In this document: piece after piece, positions 9,094 through 18,036 of the stretch
Layout: the number at the start of each line of letters is the position of its first letter
Position numbering within the stretch: the first letter of the stretch is position 1
DNA from: Intestinibacter bartlettii
GTDB taxonomy: Bacteria > Bacillota > Clostridia > Peptostreptococcales > Peptostreptococcaceae
Assembly (NCBI RefSeq): GCF_018917435.1
Contig: NZ_JAHLOQ010000009.1
Coordinates: 1-64,000 of the forward strand
Length of the DNA: 64,000 nucleotides
Reading direction: 5' to 3'
Position numbers and translations under genes: made by a program
Notes under the pieces: generated by a model
What the model was told of the DNA's origin: nothing
Databases searched by the model: none
Seen by the model: the letters and a program-made list of their open reading frames with translations, nothing else

Positions 9094-9152
9094 TATTATT
9101 TCTGTGTCTATACAGATTAATTATCAGTATAGCATCGATAGGAGGGATTGGT

Positions 9153-11600
9153 ATGTACTTCAATAGATTTACTCAGGGGGCCAAAGCTGCTATAAATCTT
9201 GGGAAAAGTTATGCGAAAAGCTTAGGACATAGAGTAGTTGGAACAGAACATATAGTAGTGGGACTTTTAAGAGAAAACGACGGTATTGCAGCAAGAGTAC
9301 TTAAAAATTTAGGTATAGATATTAATACCTTTGAGAATAAATTAATAGAAATAGAGGGTAGAAATAATCCAATTGAAGAAGATATACCTCTAAGTCCACG
9401 TTCAAAACAAATCTTAGAAAAGGCTGCTGTTTTTGCTAATAAATTAAAAACTAATTATATAGGAACAGAACATATATTATTAGCAATAGCACAAGAGGGA
9501 GAAGGCCTTGGCATAAAACTACTTAGCAGCTTAGGTGTAGATCAAAGGGATATAGTAGAATCAATTATGAAAATGATGGGAGTTGAAAATTATTCAATGG
9601 AACCAGCTAAAAAAAGTGATGTAAACAAAGAACAATCTTCAAAATCAAAACTATTAGATAAATATGGTGTAAATCTTACAGAAGAAGCAAACAAAGGAAA
9701 AATAGACCCAGTTATTTGTAGGGAAAAAGAAATACAAAGGGTAATCCAAATTTTAAGTAGAAGAACAAAAAATAATCCAGTATTAATTGGGGATCCTGGA
9801 GTTGGAAAAACTTCTGTAGCTGAGGGGTTAGCTATAAATATTTCTAGGGGAAGAGTTCCCGACACTTTAAAAGATAAATCACTGTATACTTTAGACATGG
9901 GAAGCTTATTAGCAGGTGCTAAGTATAGAGGAGAATTTGAAGAGAGAATTAAGCAAGTAATTGATGAAGTAAGAGATAAAGAAAACATAATACTATTTAT
10001 AGATGAATTACATACAATTGTTGGAGCAGGATCTACAGGTGAAGGTTCAATAGATGCATCAAATATTTTAAAACCTGTATTAGCAAGAGGAGAAATGCAA
10101 ATAATAGGAGCAACAACTATTGATGAATATAGAAAACATATAGAAAAAGATGCAGCATTAGAACGTAGATTCCAGCCAGTATTAGTAGAAGAACCTACTA
10201 AAGAAAATGCAGTGAAAATTTTAGAAATCCTTAGAGATAGATATGAAGCACATCACAAGGTAAAGATAACAGATGAAGCTATTGAAGCAGCTGTTGATTT
10301 ATCTGTAAGATATATAACAGATAGATTTTTACCAGATAAAGCGATAGATTTAATTGATGAGGCAGGTTCTAAGGTAAGACTAAAAGAAAATACTCCACCG
10401 GAAGAAATAAAAGAATTAGAAGACAAGATAGAAAGTATAAATAATGAAAAAGAAGAGGCTGTTAGATGCCAAAACTTCGAAAAAGCAGCAAAAGTTAGGG
10501 ATGAACAAAGAAAACTAAAAGAAGAATTAAAACAAGTAAGAGAAAAATGGAATAATGAAACAAAAGACAAAGATATAGTAAATGCAGAAGTAATAGCAGA
10601 TATAGTATCTATGTGGACTGGAATACCAGTAAATAAAATAGTTGAAGAAGAAGCAGAAAAACTATTAAATATGGAAAGTATTCTACACCAAAGAGTTGTA
10701 GGGCAAGAAGAGGCAATAAAATCTATTGCTACAGCGATAAGAAGATCAAGAGCAGGCATAAAAGACCCTAGTAAACCAATTGGTTCTTTCTTATTCCTAG
10801 GACCTACAGGTGTAGGTAAAACAGAATTAAGTAAAGCCTTAGCAGAAGCTCAATTTGGAGATGAAAATCAAATAGTAAGAATCGATATGTCTGAGTATAT
10901 GGAGAAACATGCAGTATCTAGATTAATAGGTTCTCCTCCAGGATACGTAGGATATGATGAAGGTGGTCAACTTACAGAGCAAGTAAGAAAGAAACCATAT
11001 TCAGTAATATTATTTGATGAAATTGAAAAAGCTCATCCAGATGTATTTAATATTTTACTACAAATATTAGATGATGGTAGACTTACAGATTCAAAAGGTA
11101 GAACAGTAGACTTTAAAAACTGTATAATAATACTTACTTCAAACGTTGGGGCAACTACAATCAAAAAACAAAAAAGACTAGGTTTTGGTGTTGTAGATGA
11201 AAAAGAAGCACAAAAAGACGAATACGAAAAAATGAAAGAGACTATTATGGTAGAATTGAAAAAACAATTTAGACCAGAATTCTTAAACAGAATAGATGAT
11301 ATAATAGTATTCCATTCATTAACTAAAGAAAATATTTCAAGTATAGTTGTATTAATGTGCAAAGAATTAATAAATAGATTAAAAGATTTAAATATTAATT
11401 TGGAAATGGAACAAGATGCAATAGATTTAATTGCAAAAGAAGGTATTGATTTGGAATATGGTGCAAGACCATTGAAAAGGGCAATACAAAATAATTTAGA
11501 GAATGAATTATCAGAGTTAATTTTACAAAGAGCAATTAAACCTGGAGACACTGTTGTTGCAAATTCAAAAGATGGCAAAATGGTATTTAGAGTTAAATAA
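9153..11600 (+). CDS. clpC: ClpC, AAA+ unfoldase of the ClpCP protease
   Basis: An 815-residue Hsp100 protein that unfolds substrates for ClpP. Two Clp-N repeats form the N-domain, and each has a GTEHI motif with Glu at residues 32 and 106, the positions that bind phosphoarginine in Bacillus ClpC. The first AAA+ module has Walker A GDPGVGKT (213-220). The linker has a UVR/coiled-coil segment (~425-465). The second AAA+ module has GPTGVGKT (550-557). The family's usual length is kept. The ribosome binding site is GGAGGGATT. It is the last gene of mcsA-mcsB-clpC, with 59 bases between mcsB and clpC and a strong terminator behind it. Confidence 0.97.
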   Translation: MYFNRFTQGAKAAINLGKSYAKSLGHRVVGTEHIVVGLLRENDGIAARVLKNLGIDINTFENKLIEIEGRNNPIEEDIPLSPRSKQILEKAAVFANKLKTNYIGTEHILLAIAQEGEGLGIKLLSSLGVDQRDIVESIMKMMGVENYSMEPAKKSDVNKEQSSKSKLLDKYGVNLTEEANKGKIDPVICREKEIQRVIQILSRRTKNNPVLIGDPGVGKTSVAEGLAINISRGRVPDTLKDKSLYTLDMGSLLAGAKYRGEFEERIKQVIDEVRDKENIILFIDELHTIVGAGSTGEGSIDASNILKPVLARGEMQIIGATTIDEYRKHIEKDAALERRFQPVLVEEPTKENAVKILEILRDRYEAHHKVKITDEAIEAAVDLSVRYITDRFLPDKAIDLIDEAGSKVRLKENTPPEEIKELEDKIESINNEKEEAVRCQNFEKAAKVRDEQRKLKEELKQVREKWNNETKDKDIVNAEVIADIVSMWTGIPVNKIVEEEAEKLLNMESILHQRVVGQEEAIKSIATAIRRSRAGIKDPSKPIGSFLFLGPTGVGKTELSKALAEAQFGDENQIVRIDMSEYMEKHAVSRLIGSPPGYVGYDEGGQLTEQVRKKPYSVILFDEIEKAHPDVFNILLQILDDGRLTDSKGRTVDFKNCIIILTSNVGATTIKKQKRLGFGVVDEKEAQKDEYEKMKETIMVELKKQFRPEFLNRIDDIIVFHSLTKENISSIVVLMCKELINRLKDLNINLEMEQDAIDLIAKEGIDLEYGARPLKRAIQNNLENELSELILQRAIKPGDTVVANSKDGKMVFRVK

Positions 11601-11628
11601 ATTTGTAAAATTAGTATAAGATTATTTA

Positions 11629-11656
11629 ATAGGGGAGCTATAACTCCCCTATTTTA
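11629..11656 (+). terminator. Terminator of the clp operon
   Basis: ATAGGGGAG (11629-11637) pairs with CTCCCCTAT (11644-11652), then TTTTA. Confidence 0.85.
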
Positions 11657-11849
11657 AATAATAAATTTAGTAAATATAAAAAAGATATAAATTATATAAA
11701 AAAATTGAATCTATCGTATTCAAAGAATTAAGTATAAAAAAGCAAAATTTTCTTATTTTTTAAGGATTATGTAAGAAATATTTGATATTATTAAAATAAG
11801 ATATATGTTATTCTAATAATATAATTAGATGTTAAGGGTGATAAAATTA

Positions 11850-13217
11850 ATGGCAAAAATCAGAACTAAATACGTATGTCAGTCATGTGGTTATGAGACA
11901 AGTAAATGGATGGGTAAATGCCCAGAATGTATGAAATGGAATTCATTTGTAGAAGAAATAGAAGAAAAAAAAACTAAAAAAGAAGTTTTTATAATAGATA
12001 AATCAAGCTCACAACCAGTGAGTATAAATTCAATAGTTGCAGTAAAAGAAGAAAGATTTACAACAGATATAGAAGAACTAGATAGAGTCCTAGGTGGAGG
12101 TATCGTAAAAGGATCATTAGTTTTAGTTGGTGGTGATCCTGGTATAGGAAAATCTACACTTTTAATGCAAGTATCTAGTAAAGTTGCAAATACTAATAAA
12201 AAAGTATTATATATATCAGGTGAAGAATCTGAATCTCAGATAAAAATGAGAGCAAGTAGATTAGGTGTTAACTCACCAAATTTATATATTTTCGCTGAAA
12301 ATAATCTGAGTATAATAGAAGCTCATTTAGAAAAAATAAATCCAGACTTAATTATAGTTGATTCAATTCAAACTGTATATTCTCCAGAAATATCTTCGGC
12401 TCCTGGTACTGTGAGCCAAATAAAAGAAGGAACTTCAAAATTCATGAAAATATCTAAAAGAATGGGTATTTCAACATTTATAGTTGGTCATGTTACAAAG
12501 GAAGGTGCTCTAGCAGGACCAAAACTATTAGAACATATGGTAGATACAGTTTTATATTTTGAAGGAGAAAGATATAACTCTTATAGATTAGTTAGAGCTG
12601 TAAAAAATAGATTTGGGTCTACTAATGAATTAGGAGTATTTGAAATGAAAGACGTTGGATTAGTTGAATTAAAAAATCCATCTCAAGTTTTGATTTCTGA
12701 AAAACCAAAAGATGTTTCTGGCTCTGTTATAATATCTACGGTTGAAGGAACAAGACCAATGCTTTTAGAATTACAAGCATTAGTTGCTCCTACAAATTTC
12801 GGTATGGCAAGAAGAACCTCTACAGGAGTAGATTTTAACAGGGTAGCATTATTATTAGCCGTTCTAGAAAAAAGGATTGGATTACAAATTCAAAACCAAG
12901 ATGTTTATATAAATGTAGTTGGTGGAATTAAAATAAATGAACCATCAATAGATTTAGGTATAGTCATCGCTGTTGCTTCAAGTTTTAGAAATATACCTAT
13001 AGCATCAGATGTTGTTGTTACAGGAGAAGTTGGGCTAACAGGAGAAATAAGAGCTGTAAGTTATATTGAAAAGAGAATTGCAGAATGTAAAAAATTAGGG
13101 TTCAAAAAAATAGTTATACCTAGAAATAATTATGAAGTAGTAAAAGATGTAAAAGGCATAGAGATAATACCAGTTGACAATCTTAGACAAGCGATAAATA
13201 TAGTGCTAAGGGGGTAA
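11850..13217 (+). CDS. radA: RadA, DNA branch-migration/repair ATPase
   Basis: A 455-residue RecA-like protein that processes recombination intermediates. It has a four-cysteine zinc finger (C10, C13, C24, C27), Walker A GDPGIGKST (95-103), the RadA-specific KNRFG motif near residue 250, and a C-terminal Lon-protease-like domain. The start at 11850 gives the typical MAK(x)RTKYVC opening and follows AAGGGTG at 11834-11840. The ATG at 11829 lies before that site. disA follows after eight bases with AAGGGGG, so the two are co-transcribed, as in many Firmicutes. Confidence 0.96.
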   Translation: MAKIRTKYVCQSCGYETSKWMGKCPECMKWNSFVEEIEEKKTKKEVFIIDKSSSQPVSINSIVAVKEERFTTDIEELDRVLGGGIVKGSLVLVGGDPGIGKSTLLMQVSSKVANTNKKVLYISGEESESQIKMRASRLGVNSPNLYIFAENNLSIIEAHLEKINPDLIIVDSIQTVYSPEISSAPGTVSQIKEGTSKFMKISKRMGISTFIVGHVTKEGALAGPKLLEHMVDTVLYFEGERYNSYRLVRAVKNRFGSTNELGVFEMKDVGLVELKNPSQVLISEKPKDVSGSVIISTVEGTRPMLLELQALVAPTNFGMARRTSTGVDFNRVALLLAVLEKRIGLQIQNQDVYINVVGGIKINEPSIDLGIVIAVASSFRNIPIASDVVVTGEVGLTGEIRAVSYIEKRIAECKKLGFKKIVIPRNNYEVVKDVKGIEIIPVDNLRQAINIVLRG

Positions 13218-13225
13218 TAATTATT

Positions 13226-14293
13226 ATGGATAATATAATTAATAATGAAGGTTTATTACATGCTTTAAAAATGATATCTCCAGGTACCCCGCTGAGAAAA
13301 GGTCTAGAAAATGTATTAAGGGCAAAAACAGGTGGACTTATTGTATTAGATTCAAATGAAGAGGTTATGAAGATAGTAGATGGAGGATTTAGAATAAACG
13401 CTGAATATTCTCCAGCATATTTATATGAACTTGCAAAAATGGATGGTGCAATAGTTCTTAGTGAAGATTCTAAAAGAATTTTATTAGCTAATACGCAATT
13501 AATACCAAACTATAATATACCTACAACTGAGACTGGGACTAGACATAGAACTGCAGAAAGAGTTGCTAGACAAACCGGCGCAATTGTAATATCAATTTCG
13601 CAAAGAAGAAATGTAATTACAGTCTATAGAGGAGATCAAAAATACGTTGTAGAAGAGATATCAGAAGTTTTCTCAAAAGCGAATCAGGCTTTACAAACTC
13701 TGCAAAAATATAAAGATGTTTTAGATACATCTATTTATAATTTAAATTCATTAGAGTTTAGCGATTTAGCTACAATTTATGATGTAATAGTGGTTGTTCA
13801 AAGCATGGAAAGAGTCTTGAGAGTAGCACAGATAATAGAAGGATATTTAGTTAACTTAGGTGAAGAAGGCTATCTAGTAAGAATGCAGTTAGAAGAATTG
13901 TTAGGTGGAACAGAAAAAAATAGACTTTTATTATTGAAAGATTATAAAAGAGAAAATATAGATTTAAATGAATGTAGCAGAAAGATTAGAAATTTATCAG
14001 AGGAAGATTTATTAAATAAAGTAAAAATAGCTAAAGTTTTAGGATATAGTGGGATTTCTGAGGATATGGACCTACAAGTCCAAACAAAAGGTTATAGAAT
14101 ATTAAATAAAGTACACAGATTACCAGCTTCAATTATAGAGAATTTAGTAAATTATTTTGGGAACTTCCAAGAAATTTTACAAGCATCTATAGAAGAATTA
14201 GATGAAGTTGAAGGAATAGGCGAGATAAGAGCCACGTATATTAGAAATGGACTTATAAAATTAAAAGTAGTATTAGGAAATGGTCATATATAG
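13226..14293 (+). CDS. disA: DisA, DNA-integrity scanning diadenylate cyclase
   Basis: A 355-residue protein that makes c-di-AMP from two ATP and senses branched DNA. The DAC domain carries DGA (73-75) and RHR (106-108), both needed for catalysis. A helical spine and a C-terminal helix-hairpin-helix domain follow, ending in VEGIGEIRATYIRNGL. Length matches the family. It lies directly behind radA, whose product is known in Bacillus to interact with DisA. Confidence 0.96.
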   Translation: MDNIINNEGLLHALKMISPGTPLRKGLENVLRAKTGGLIVLDSNEEVMKIVDGGFRINAEYSPAYLYELAKMDGAIVLSEDSKRILLANTQLIPNYNIPTTETGTRHRTAERVARQTGAIVISISQRRNVITVYRGDQKYVVEEISEVFSKANQALQTLQKYKDVLDTSIYNLNSLEFSDLATIYDVIVVVQSMERVLRVAQIIEGYLVNLGEEGYLVRMQLEELLGGTEKNRLLLLKDYKRENIDLNECSRKIRNLSEEDLLNKVKIAKVLGYSGISEDMDLQVQTKGYRILNKVHRLPASIIENLVNYFGNFQEILQASIEELDEVEGIGEIRATYIRNGLIKLKVVLGNGHI

Positions 14294-14363
14294 TTAATAT
14301 GGCAAAGGTATTATAAATTTAAAAGTGAAATCAAAGGAGCAGAAAATTTAAGGGGGTGACACT

Positions 14364-15464
14364 TTGATAAGCAAAATAGTAAGAATTTTAATAGGATTAT
14401 TAGGAGCTGCATTAGGAACAGCGATTTATATAACATTAGTTGGGCTTTTCCCAGGTCTTTTTGCTAGTTTTAGCAATTATGAATATATAATAACAATCGG
14501 TGTAGCTTTAGTTTTTGGTATTATTTTTTATATTATATCACCATGGATATTATCAAAAGTAAGAGAGGGTATTAAAATTTTAGATAAGGAAATATCTAAA
14601 TACCCACAGTCTGATATATTATTGGGAACAATCGGTCTTATAGTTGGATTAGTTATAGCATATTTAATCGTTAGTGGAATAGGAACTTTTGTAAATATAC
14701 CTATAATTACAGCAATAGTAGGAATATTAGTATATCTATTTATGGGATACATAGGTATCAGAATTGCTTTAAAAAGTAGGGATGATTTATTTAATATAAA
14801 TAGACTTAGTAGACTTACAACATCTTTAAATAAAGAAAAACAATCTAAAAAAGAAACGATAGTGAAAAAAATTCCACCAAAGGTTTTAGATACAAGTGTA
14901 ATAATTGATGGTAGAATAGCTGATATATGTAAAACTGGATTTATTGAAGGTAAGCTAGTAATACCTAGATTTGTATTAAATGAACTGCAACATATAGCTG
15001 ATTCATCTGATGACTTAAAAAGAGTTAGAGGAAGAAGAGGACTTGATATATTAAATTCAATTCAAAAAGAATTAGATATAGAAGTTGAAATAAGTGATAC
15101 AGATTTTGAAGATATACCAGAAGTTGATAGCAAACTTTTAAAATTAGCAGAAACTATTGGAGGAAAAGTTGTTACAAATGACTTTAATCTTAATAAAGTT
15201 GCACAATTCCAGGGGGTAGAAGTTTTAAACATTAACGAATTAGCTAATGCAGTTAAACCAGTTGCTATACCTGGAGAACATATGATGGCACAAGTTGTTA
15301 AAGAAGGTAAGGAACAAAATCAAGGAATAGCTTATTTAGATGATGGAACAATGATAGTTGTAGATGGAGGTAGAAAATATATTGGTGAAACTATAAATGT
15401 ATTAGTTACATCAGTACTTCAAACTCCAGCAGGAAGAATGATATTTGGAAAACCTAAAAACTAA
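14364..15464 (+). CDS. yacL: YacL-type PIN/TRAM membrane protein
   Basis: A 366-residue protein. The first ~135 residues hold four predicted membrane helices (about 5-30, 41-62, 87-109, 113-136). Then comes a PIN nuclease-like domain starting at [11 protein letters not shown] (Asp 176) and a C-terminal TRAM RNA-binding domain (~295-360). The start is TTG at 14364, chosen because AGGGGGTG lies seven bases upstream and the first helix begins at once. The membrane-anchored PIN/TRAM layout suggests RNA processing or binding, but the substrate is not established. It follows disA after 70 bases and is closed by a terminator, so it probably belongs to the radA-disA unit. Confidence 0.9.
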   Translation: MISKIVRILIGLLGAALGTAIYITLVGLFPGLFASFSNYEYIITIGVALVFGIIFYIISPWILSKVREGIKILDKEISKYPQSDILLGTIGLIVGLVIAYLIVSGIGTFVNIPIITAIVGILVYLFMGYIGIRIALKSRDDLFNINRLSRLTTSLNKEKQSKKETIVKKIPPKVLDTSVIIDGRIADICKTGFIEGKLVIPRFVLNELQHIADSSDDLKRVRGRRGLDILNSIQKELDIEVEISDTDFEDIPEVDSKLLKLAETIGGKVVTNDFNLNKVAQFQGVEVLNINELANAVKPVAIPGEHMMAQVVKEGKEQNQGIAYLDDGTMIVVDGGRKYIGETINVLVTSVLQTPAGRMIFGKPKN

Positions 15465-15513
15465 ATTTAATATAATGTAGCAAAATATGAAAATCGTGGC
15501 TAATAGAAATATA

Positions 15514-15544
15514 AAAGAGAGTCTTAAGAAGGCTCTCTTTTTTC
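15514..15544 (+). terminator. Terminator after yacL
   Basis: AAGAGAGTCTT pairs with AAGGCTCTCTT (one G-T pair) around a short loop and is followed by TTTTTC. Confidence 0.85.
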
Positions 15545-15647
15545 TTACTAAAAATATAAAAATATATTGCATAAAAATGTAAATAGATTAAAATTAAAAG
15601 AAAGAAGCTATAAAATATATATTATATTAAGGGGATGATTATAAAAT

Positions 15648-16004
15648 ATGAAATACGAAACAAAAGTAACAGGTATAGGCGGAATGGTACAAGAACTTGC
15701 AGAAGATGGGAATCTAATAATACTTTTTAATGATGATATCAAAGATACTGATTTAAAAGATATATCTGTTTCACACGAAATTGGAAAATTAAAAGAAGAT
15801 ATAGTTGTTGGTGATGTATTGACAATAGGGAATAAAAAATTTGAGGTAACATCAGTAGGGAATGTAGCACTTAAAACATTAAAAGATTTAGGACATTGTA
15901 CAATAAAATTCGATGGGGATACTAAAACAAACTTACCAGGAGAAATACATGTAAGAGGATTAGTTCCTGAAGTAAATATTGGAGATATAATATCTTTTAA
16001 ATAA
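15648..16004 (+). CDS. Glucitol/sorbitol-type PTS enzyme IIA (orphan)
   Basis: A 118-residue protein that aligns along its length with SrlB/GutB IIA. It shares VTSVGNVA, LGHCTIKFDG and PGEIHVRGLVP. His43 (VSHEIGKL) is in the position of the family's phosphorylated histidine. Such IIA proteins accept phosphate from HPr and pass it to IIB. Only a IIB-like gene lies nearby; no membrane IIC, dehydrogenase or regulator of sorbitol use is in the window. The ribosome binding site is AAGGGGATG. It is separated from the IIB gene by 237 bases and a hairpin, so the two may be separately transcribed. The role may be regulatory rather than transport. Confidence 0.85.
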   Translation: MKYETKVTGIGGMVQELAEDGNLIILFNDDIKDTDLKDISVSHEIGKLKEDIVVGDVLTIGNKKFEVTSVGNVALKTLKDLGHCTIKFDGDTKTNLPGEIHVRGLVPEVNIGDIISFK

Positions 16005-16045
16005 TAATATAAATATTATATAGACATAAGAATAAACTTATAAAG

Positions 16046-16090
16046 TAAAGGAAATTTGGATAGAATTATATTTTAGCTGAATTTCCTTTA
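16046..16090. repeat. Inverted repeat between the PTS IIA and IIB genes
   Basis: TAAAGGAAATT (16046-16056) pairs with AATTTCCTTTA (16080-16090) around a 23-nt loop. There is no T run on the plus side, so it is not a clear terminator. It may be an mRNA hairpin or operator. Confidence 0.45.
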
Positions 16091-16241
16091 AAAATAGGAA
16101 ATATAAAACACAAACTGGAAAACGATACCATAAGCTCGAAACATATTGATTTATAATCGAAATAAAGGCACAATAATAAAAAGGGGATTTTTTATAAAAC
16201 TTTTATTAATTTAGAATAAAGTAATCACTGGGGGTAATAAA

Positions 16242-16616
16242 ATGAGTAAATACAAATCGATTAGAATAAATAGAGGGACAAATGGTTGGGGAGGACCGCT
16301 AATTATAACACCAACTGAAACAAAAAATAAAATACTAGTTGTAACAACTGATGGATTTCCACCATTGGCTGAACATATAGCAGATATGACAGGATGTCAA
16401 TTAGTAGACGGATTTAAGACTATATTACCAGAAGAAGAGGTTGTATTAGCAATAATAGATTGTGGTGGTATTGCTAGATGTGGAATTTATCCTAAAAACG
16501 GTATACCCACTATGAATTTGAATTCAACTGGAAAATGTGGACCATTAGCTCAATTTATGACAGAAGAATTATATGTTTCAGATGTAAAAGAAAATAATAT
16601 TTCTTTTTGTGATTAA
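16242..16616 (+). CDS. Glucitol/sorbitol-type PTS enzyme IIB domain protein (orphan)
   Basis: A 124-residue protein matching only the N-terminal IIB part of SrlE. It has GTNGWGGPL near the start, then IIDCGGIARCGIYPK (Cys74 is the expected phosphocysteine) and STGKCGPLAQ. Full SrlE continues into membrane segments; this protein stops before any, and no membrane gene follows. The ribosome binding site GGGGG lies a few bases before the ATG. With the IIA protein upstream it could form a soluble phosphorelay pair. A remnant of a larger sorbitol operon is the alternative, but the frame and active residues are intact. Confidence 0.85.
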   Translation: MSKYKSIRINRGTNGWGGPLIITPTETKNKILVVTTDGFPPLAEHIADMTGCQLVDGFKTILPEEEVVLAIIDCGGIARCGIYPKNGIPTMNLNSTGKCGPLAQFMTEELYVSDVKENNISFCD

Positions 16617-16668
16617 ATTTCATTTGTTAAACAATAATTTTAATATGAAAAGTAAATAAAATAGAATA

Positions 16669-16710
16669 AAAGTATAATAAGTTTGTATTTAAATTTGCTA
16701 TACTTTTTTA
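16669..16710 (+). terminator. Probable terminator after the PTS IIB gene
   Basis: AAAGTATA (16669-16676) pairs with TATACTTT (16699-16706) and is followed by a T run. The loop is long (22 nt), which lowers confidence. Confidence 0.55.
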
Positions 16711-16766
16711 TTTATTGAAAAAGTTATTATTGTAAATAAGCGGAAATTATTTAAAGCCTAACAATA

Positions 16767-16795
16767 TTGACAAATAATATAGCCGATATTACAAT
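16767..16795 (+). promoter_or_regulatory. Sigma-A promoter upstream of acoA
   Basis: TTGACA, exactly 17 bp, TACAAT. A start near 16802 leaves a leader of about 230 nt before acoA. The rest of the 414-bp gap (16617-17030) is AT-rich with no motif I recognise. No -24/-12 sigma-54 promoter is visible, although some aco operons use one. Confidence 0.7.
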
Positions 16796-17030
16796 GGACT
16801 TTAAAAAGGACATATATATAATTTAGAGTTTAATAACTTAAAAATATAGTGAGTATTAGGTATAAAAATGGATAAATTAAGGTATATAAAAATAATGTGG
16901 AAATTATTTATTTTTAAAAATTAATTATAAAAATACCTAAGATAAGAGAAGGAAAATATTTAAAAATTAATTATAATTTATAGCAAAATCAATTAATAAT
17001 CAGAAAATAAATAAGTTATAGGAGGAAAGT

Positions 17031-17993
17031 ATGTCAATATCAAAGGAAACAATGCTTGAAATGTATAAAAGAATGGATCAAGCTAGAAAATTTGAAGAAA
17101 AAGTATGTTACTTTTTCTCAAAAAAAATGATACATGGAACAACCCATTTATCTATAGGACAAGAAGCATCAGGTGTTGCGGCGGTTATGGCACTTGAAGA
17201 AGGCGATTTAGTTTCAATGACTCATAGGGGTCATGCTTTGTCTATTGGTATGGGAATAGATTTAAATAAAATGATGGCAGAACTAATGGGAAAAGTTACA
17301 GGATATTGTAAAGGTAAAGGTGGCTCAATGCATATAGCCGATATTGAATCAGGGAATTTAGGTTCAAATGGTGTTGTAGGAGGAGGACTTACACTAGCTC
17401 CAGGGGCAGCTCTTACTCAAAAATACAAAAAGACTGGTAAGATAGTTTTATGTTCTTTCGGTGATGGAGCGTCAAATGAAGGAGCATTCCATGAAGGAGT
17501 AAACCTTTCTTCTGTTTGGAAATTACCAGTCATTTTTTATTGTGAAAATAATTTATATGGAATGTCTACTGCTCAATCTAAAGTTATGAATGTAGAAAAT
17601 GTAGCAGATAGAGCATCTAGTTATGGAATACAAAGTTTTATTGTTGATGGATACGATGCTGTTGCAGTTTATGAAACTGTTCAAAAGGCTGCTGAAATAT
17701 GCAGAAATGGAGAAGGACCAGTTATTGTAGAAGCGAAAACTTATAGATGGTCAGGACATTCTAAATCAGATAAAAATGTCTATAGAACTGAAGATGAAAT
17801 AGATTTATGGAAAGAAAAAGACGGACTTAAAAAATTAAGAGATAAAATATTAGAATTAGGATATGCTACTGAAGAAGAGTTACAAGTATTAGAAACACAA
17901 GTAGATAAAGATATTGAAGATGCAGTTGAATTTGCTAAAAATAGCCCAGAACCATCATTAGATACGTTAGAAGAAGATGTATATGCTGACTAA
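17031..17993 (+). CDS. acoA: Pyruvate/acetoin dehydrogenase E1 component, alpha subunit
   Basis: A 320-residue thiamine-diphosphate enzyme subunit. It has the THRGHAL segment (64-70), the TPP-binding GDGASNEG at 144-151, and the Asn after the intervening strand (CENNLYG, 171-177). With the beta subunit it decarboxylates pyruvate or cleaves acetoin and passes the acyl group to a lipoylated E2. Sequence alone does not separate the acetoin from the pyruvate enzyme. AGGAGG precedes the ATG. The beta gene follows after 43 bases, but no E2 or E3 gene follows, which is unusual. Confidence 0.88.
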   Translation: MSISKETMLEMYKRMDQARKFEEKVCYFFSKKMIHGTTHLSIGQEASGVAAVMALEEGDLVSMTHRGHALSIGMGIDLNKMMAELMGKVTGYCKGKGGSMHIADIESGNLGSNGVVGGGLTLAPGAALTQKYKKTGKIVLCSFGDGASNEGAFHEGVNLSSVWKLPVIFYCENNLYGMSTAQSKVMNVENVADRASSYGIQSFIVDGYDAVAVYETVQKAAEICRNGEGPVIVEAKTYRWSGHSKSDKNVYRTEDEIDLWKEKDGLKKLRDKILELGYATEEELQVLETQVDKDIEDAVEFAKNSPEPSLDTLEEDVYAD

Positions 17994-18036
17994 TTAAGAT
18001 TATGGACGGAAGAATTTGCGAGGAGGTTTAATAAAC

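Noticed and set aside
10253-10759. 168-codon open frame on the minus strand inside clpC
   Set aside because: It is the antisense of the conserved clpC coding sequence, is Ser/Phe/Leu-rich as expected for antisense frames in this genome, and has no start signals. The same applies to 11033-11578 and 9590-9988.
16046-16090. Intrinsic terminator after the PTS IIA gene
   Set aside because: The stem is good but there is no T run on the plus strand, so I list it only as an inverted repeat.
16796-17030. Sigma-54 promoter for the aco genes
   Set aside because: No GG-N10-GC -24/-12 pair is present; a good sigma-A promoter lies upstream instead.
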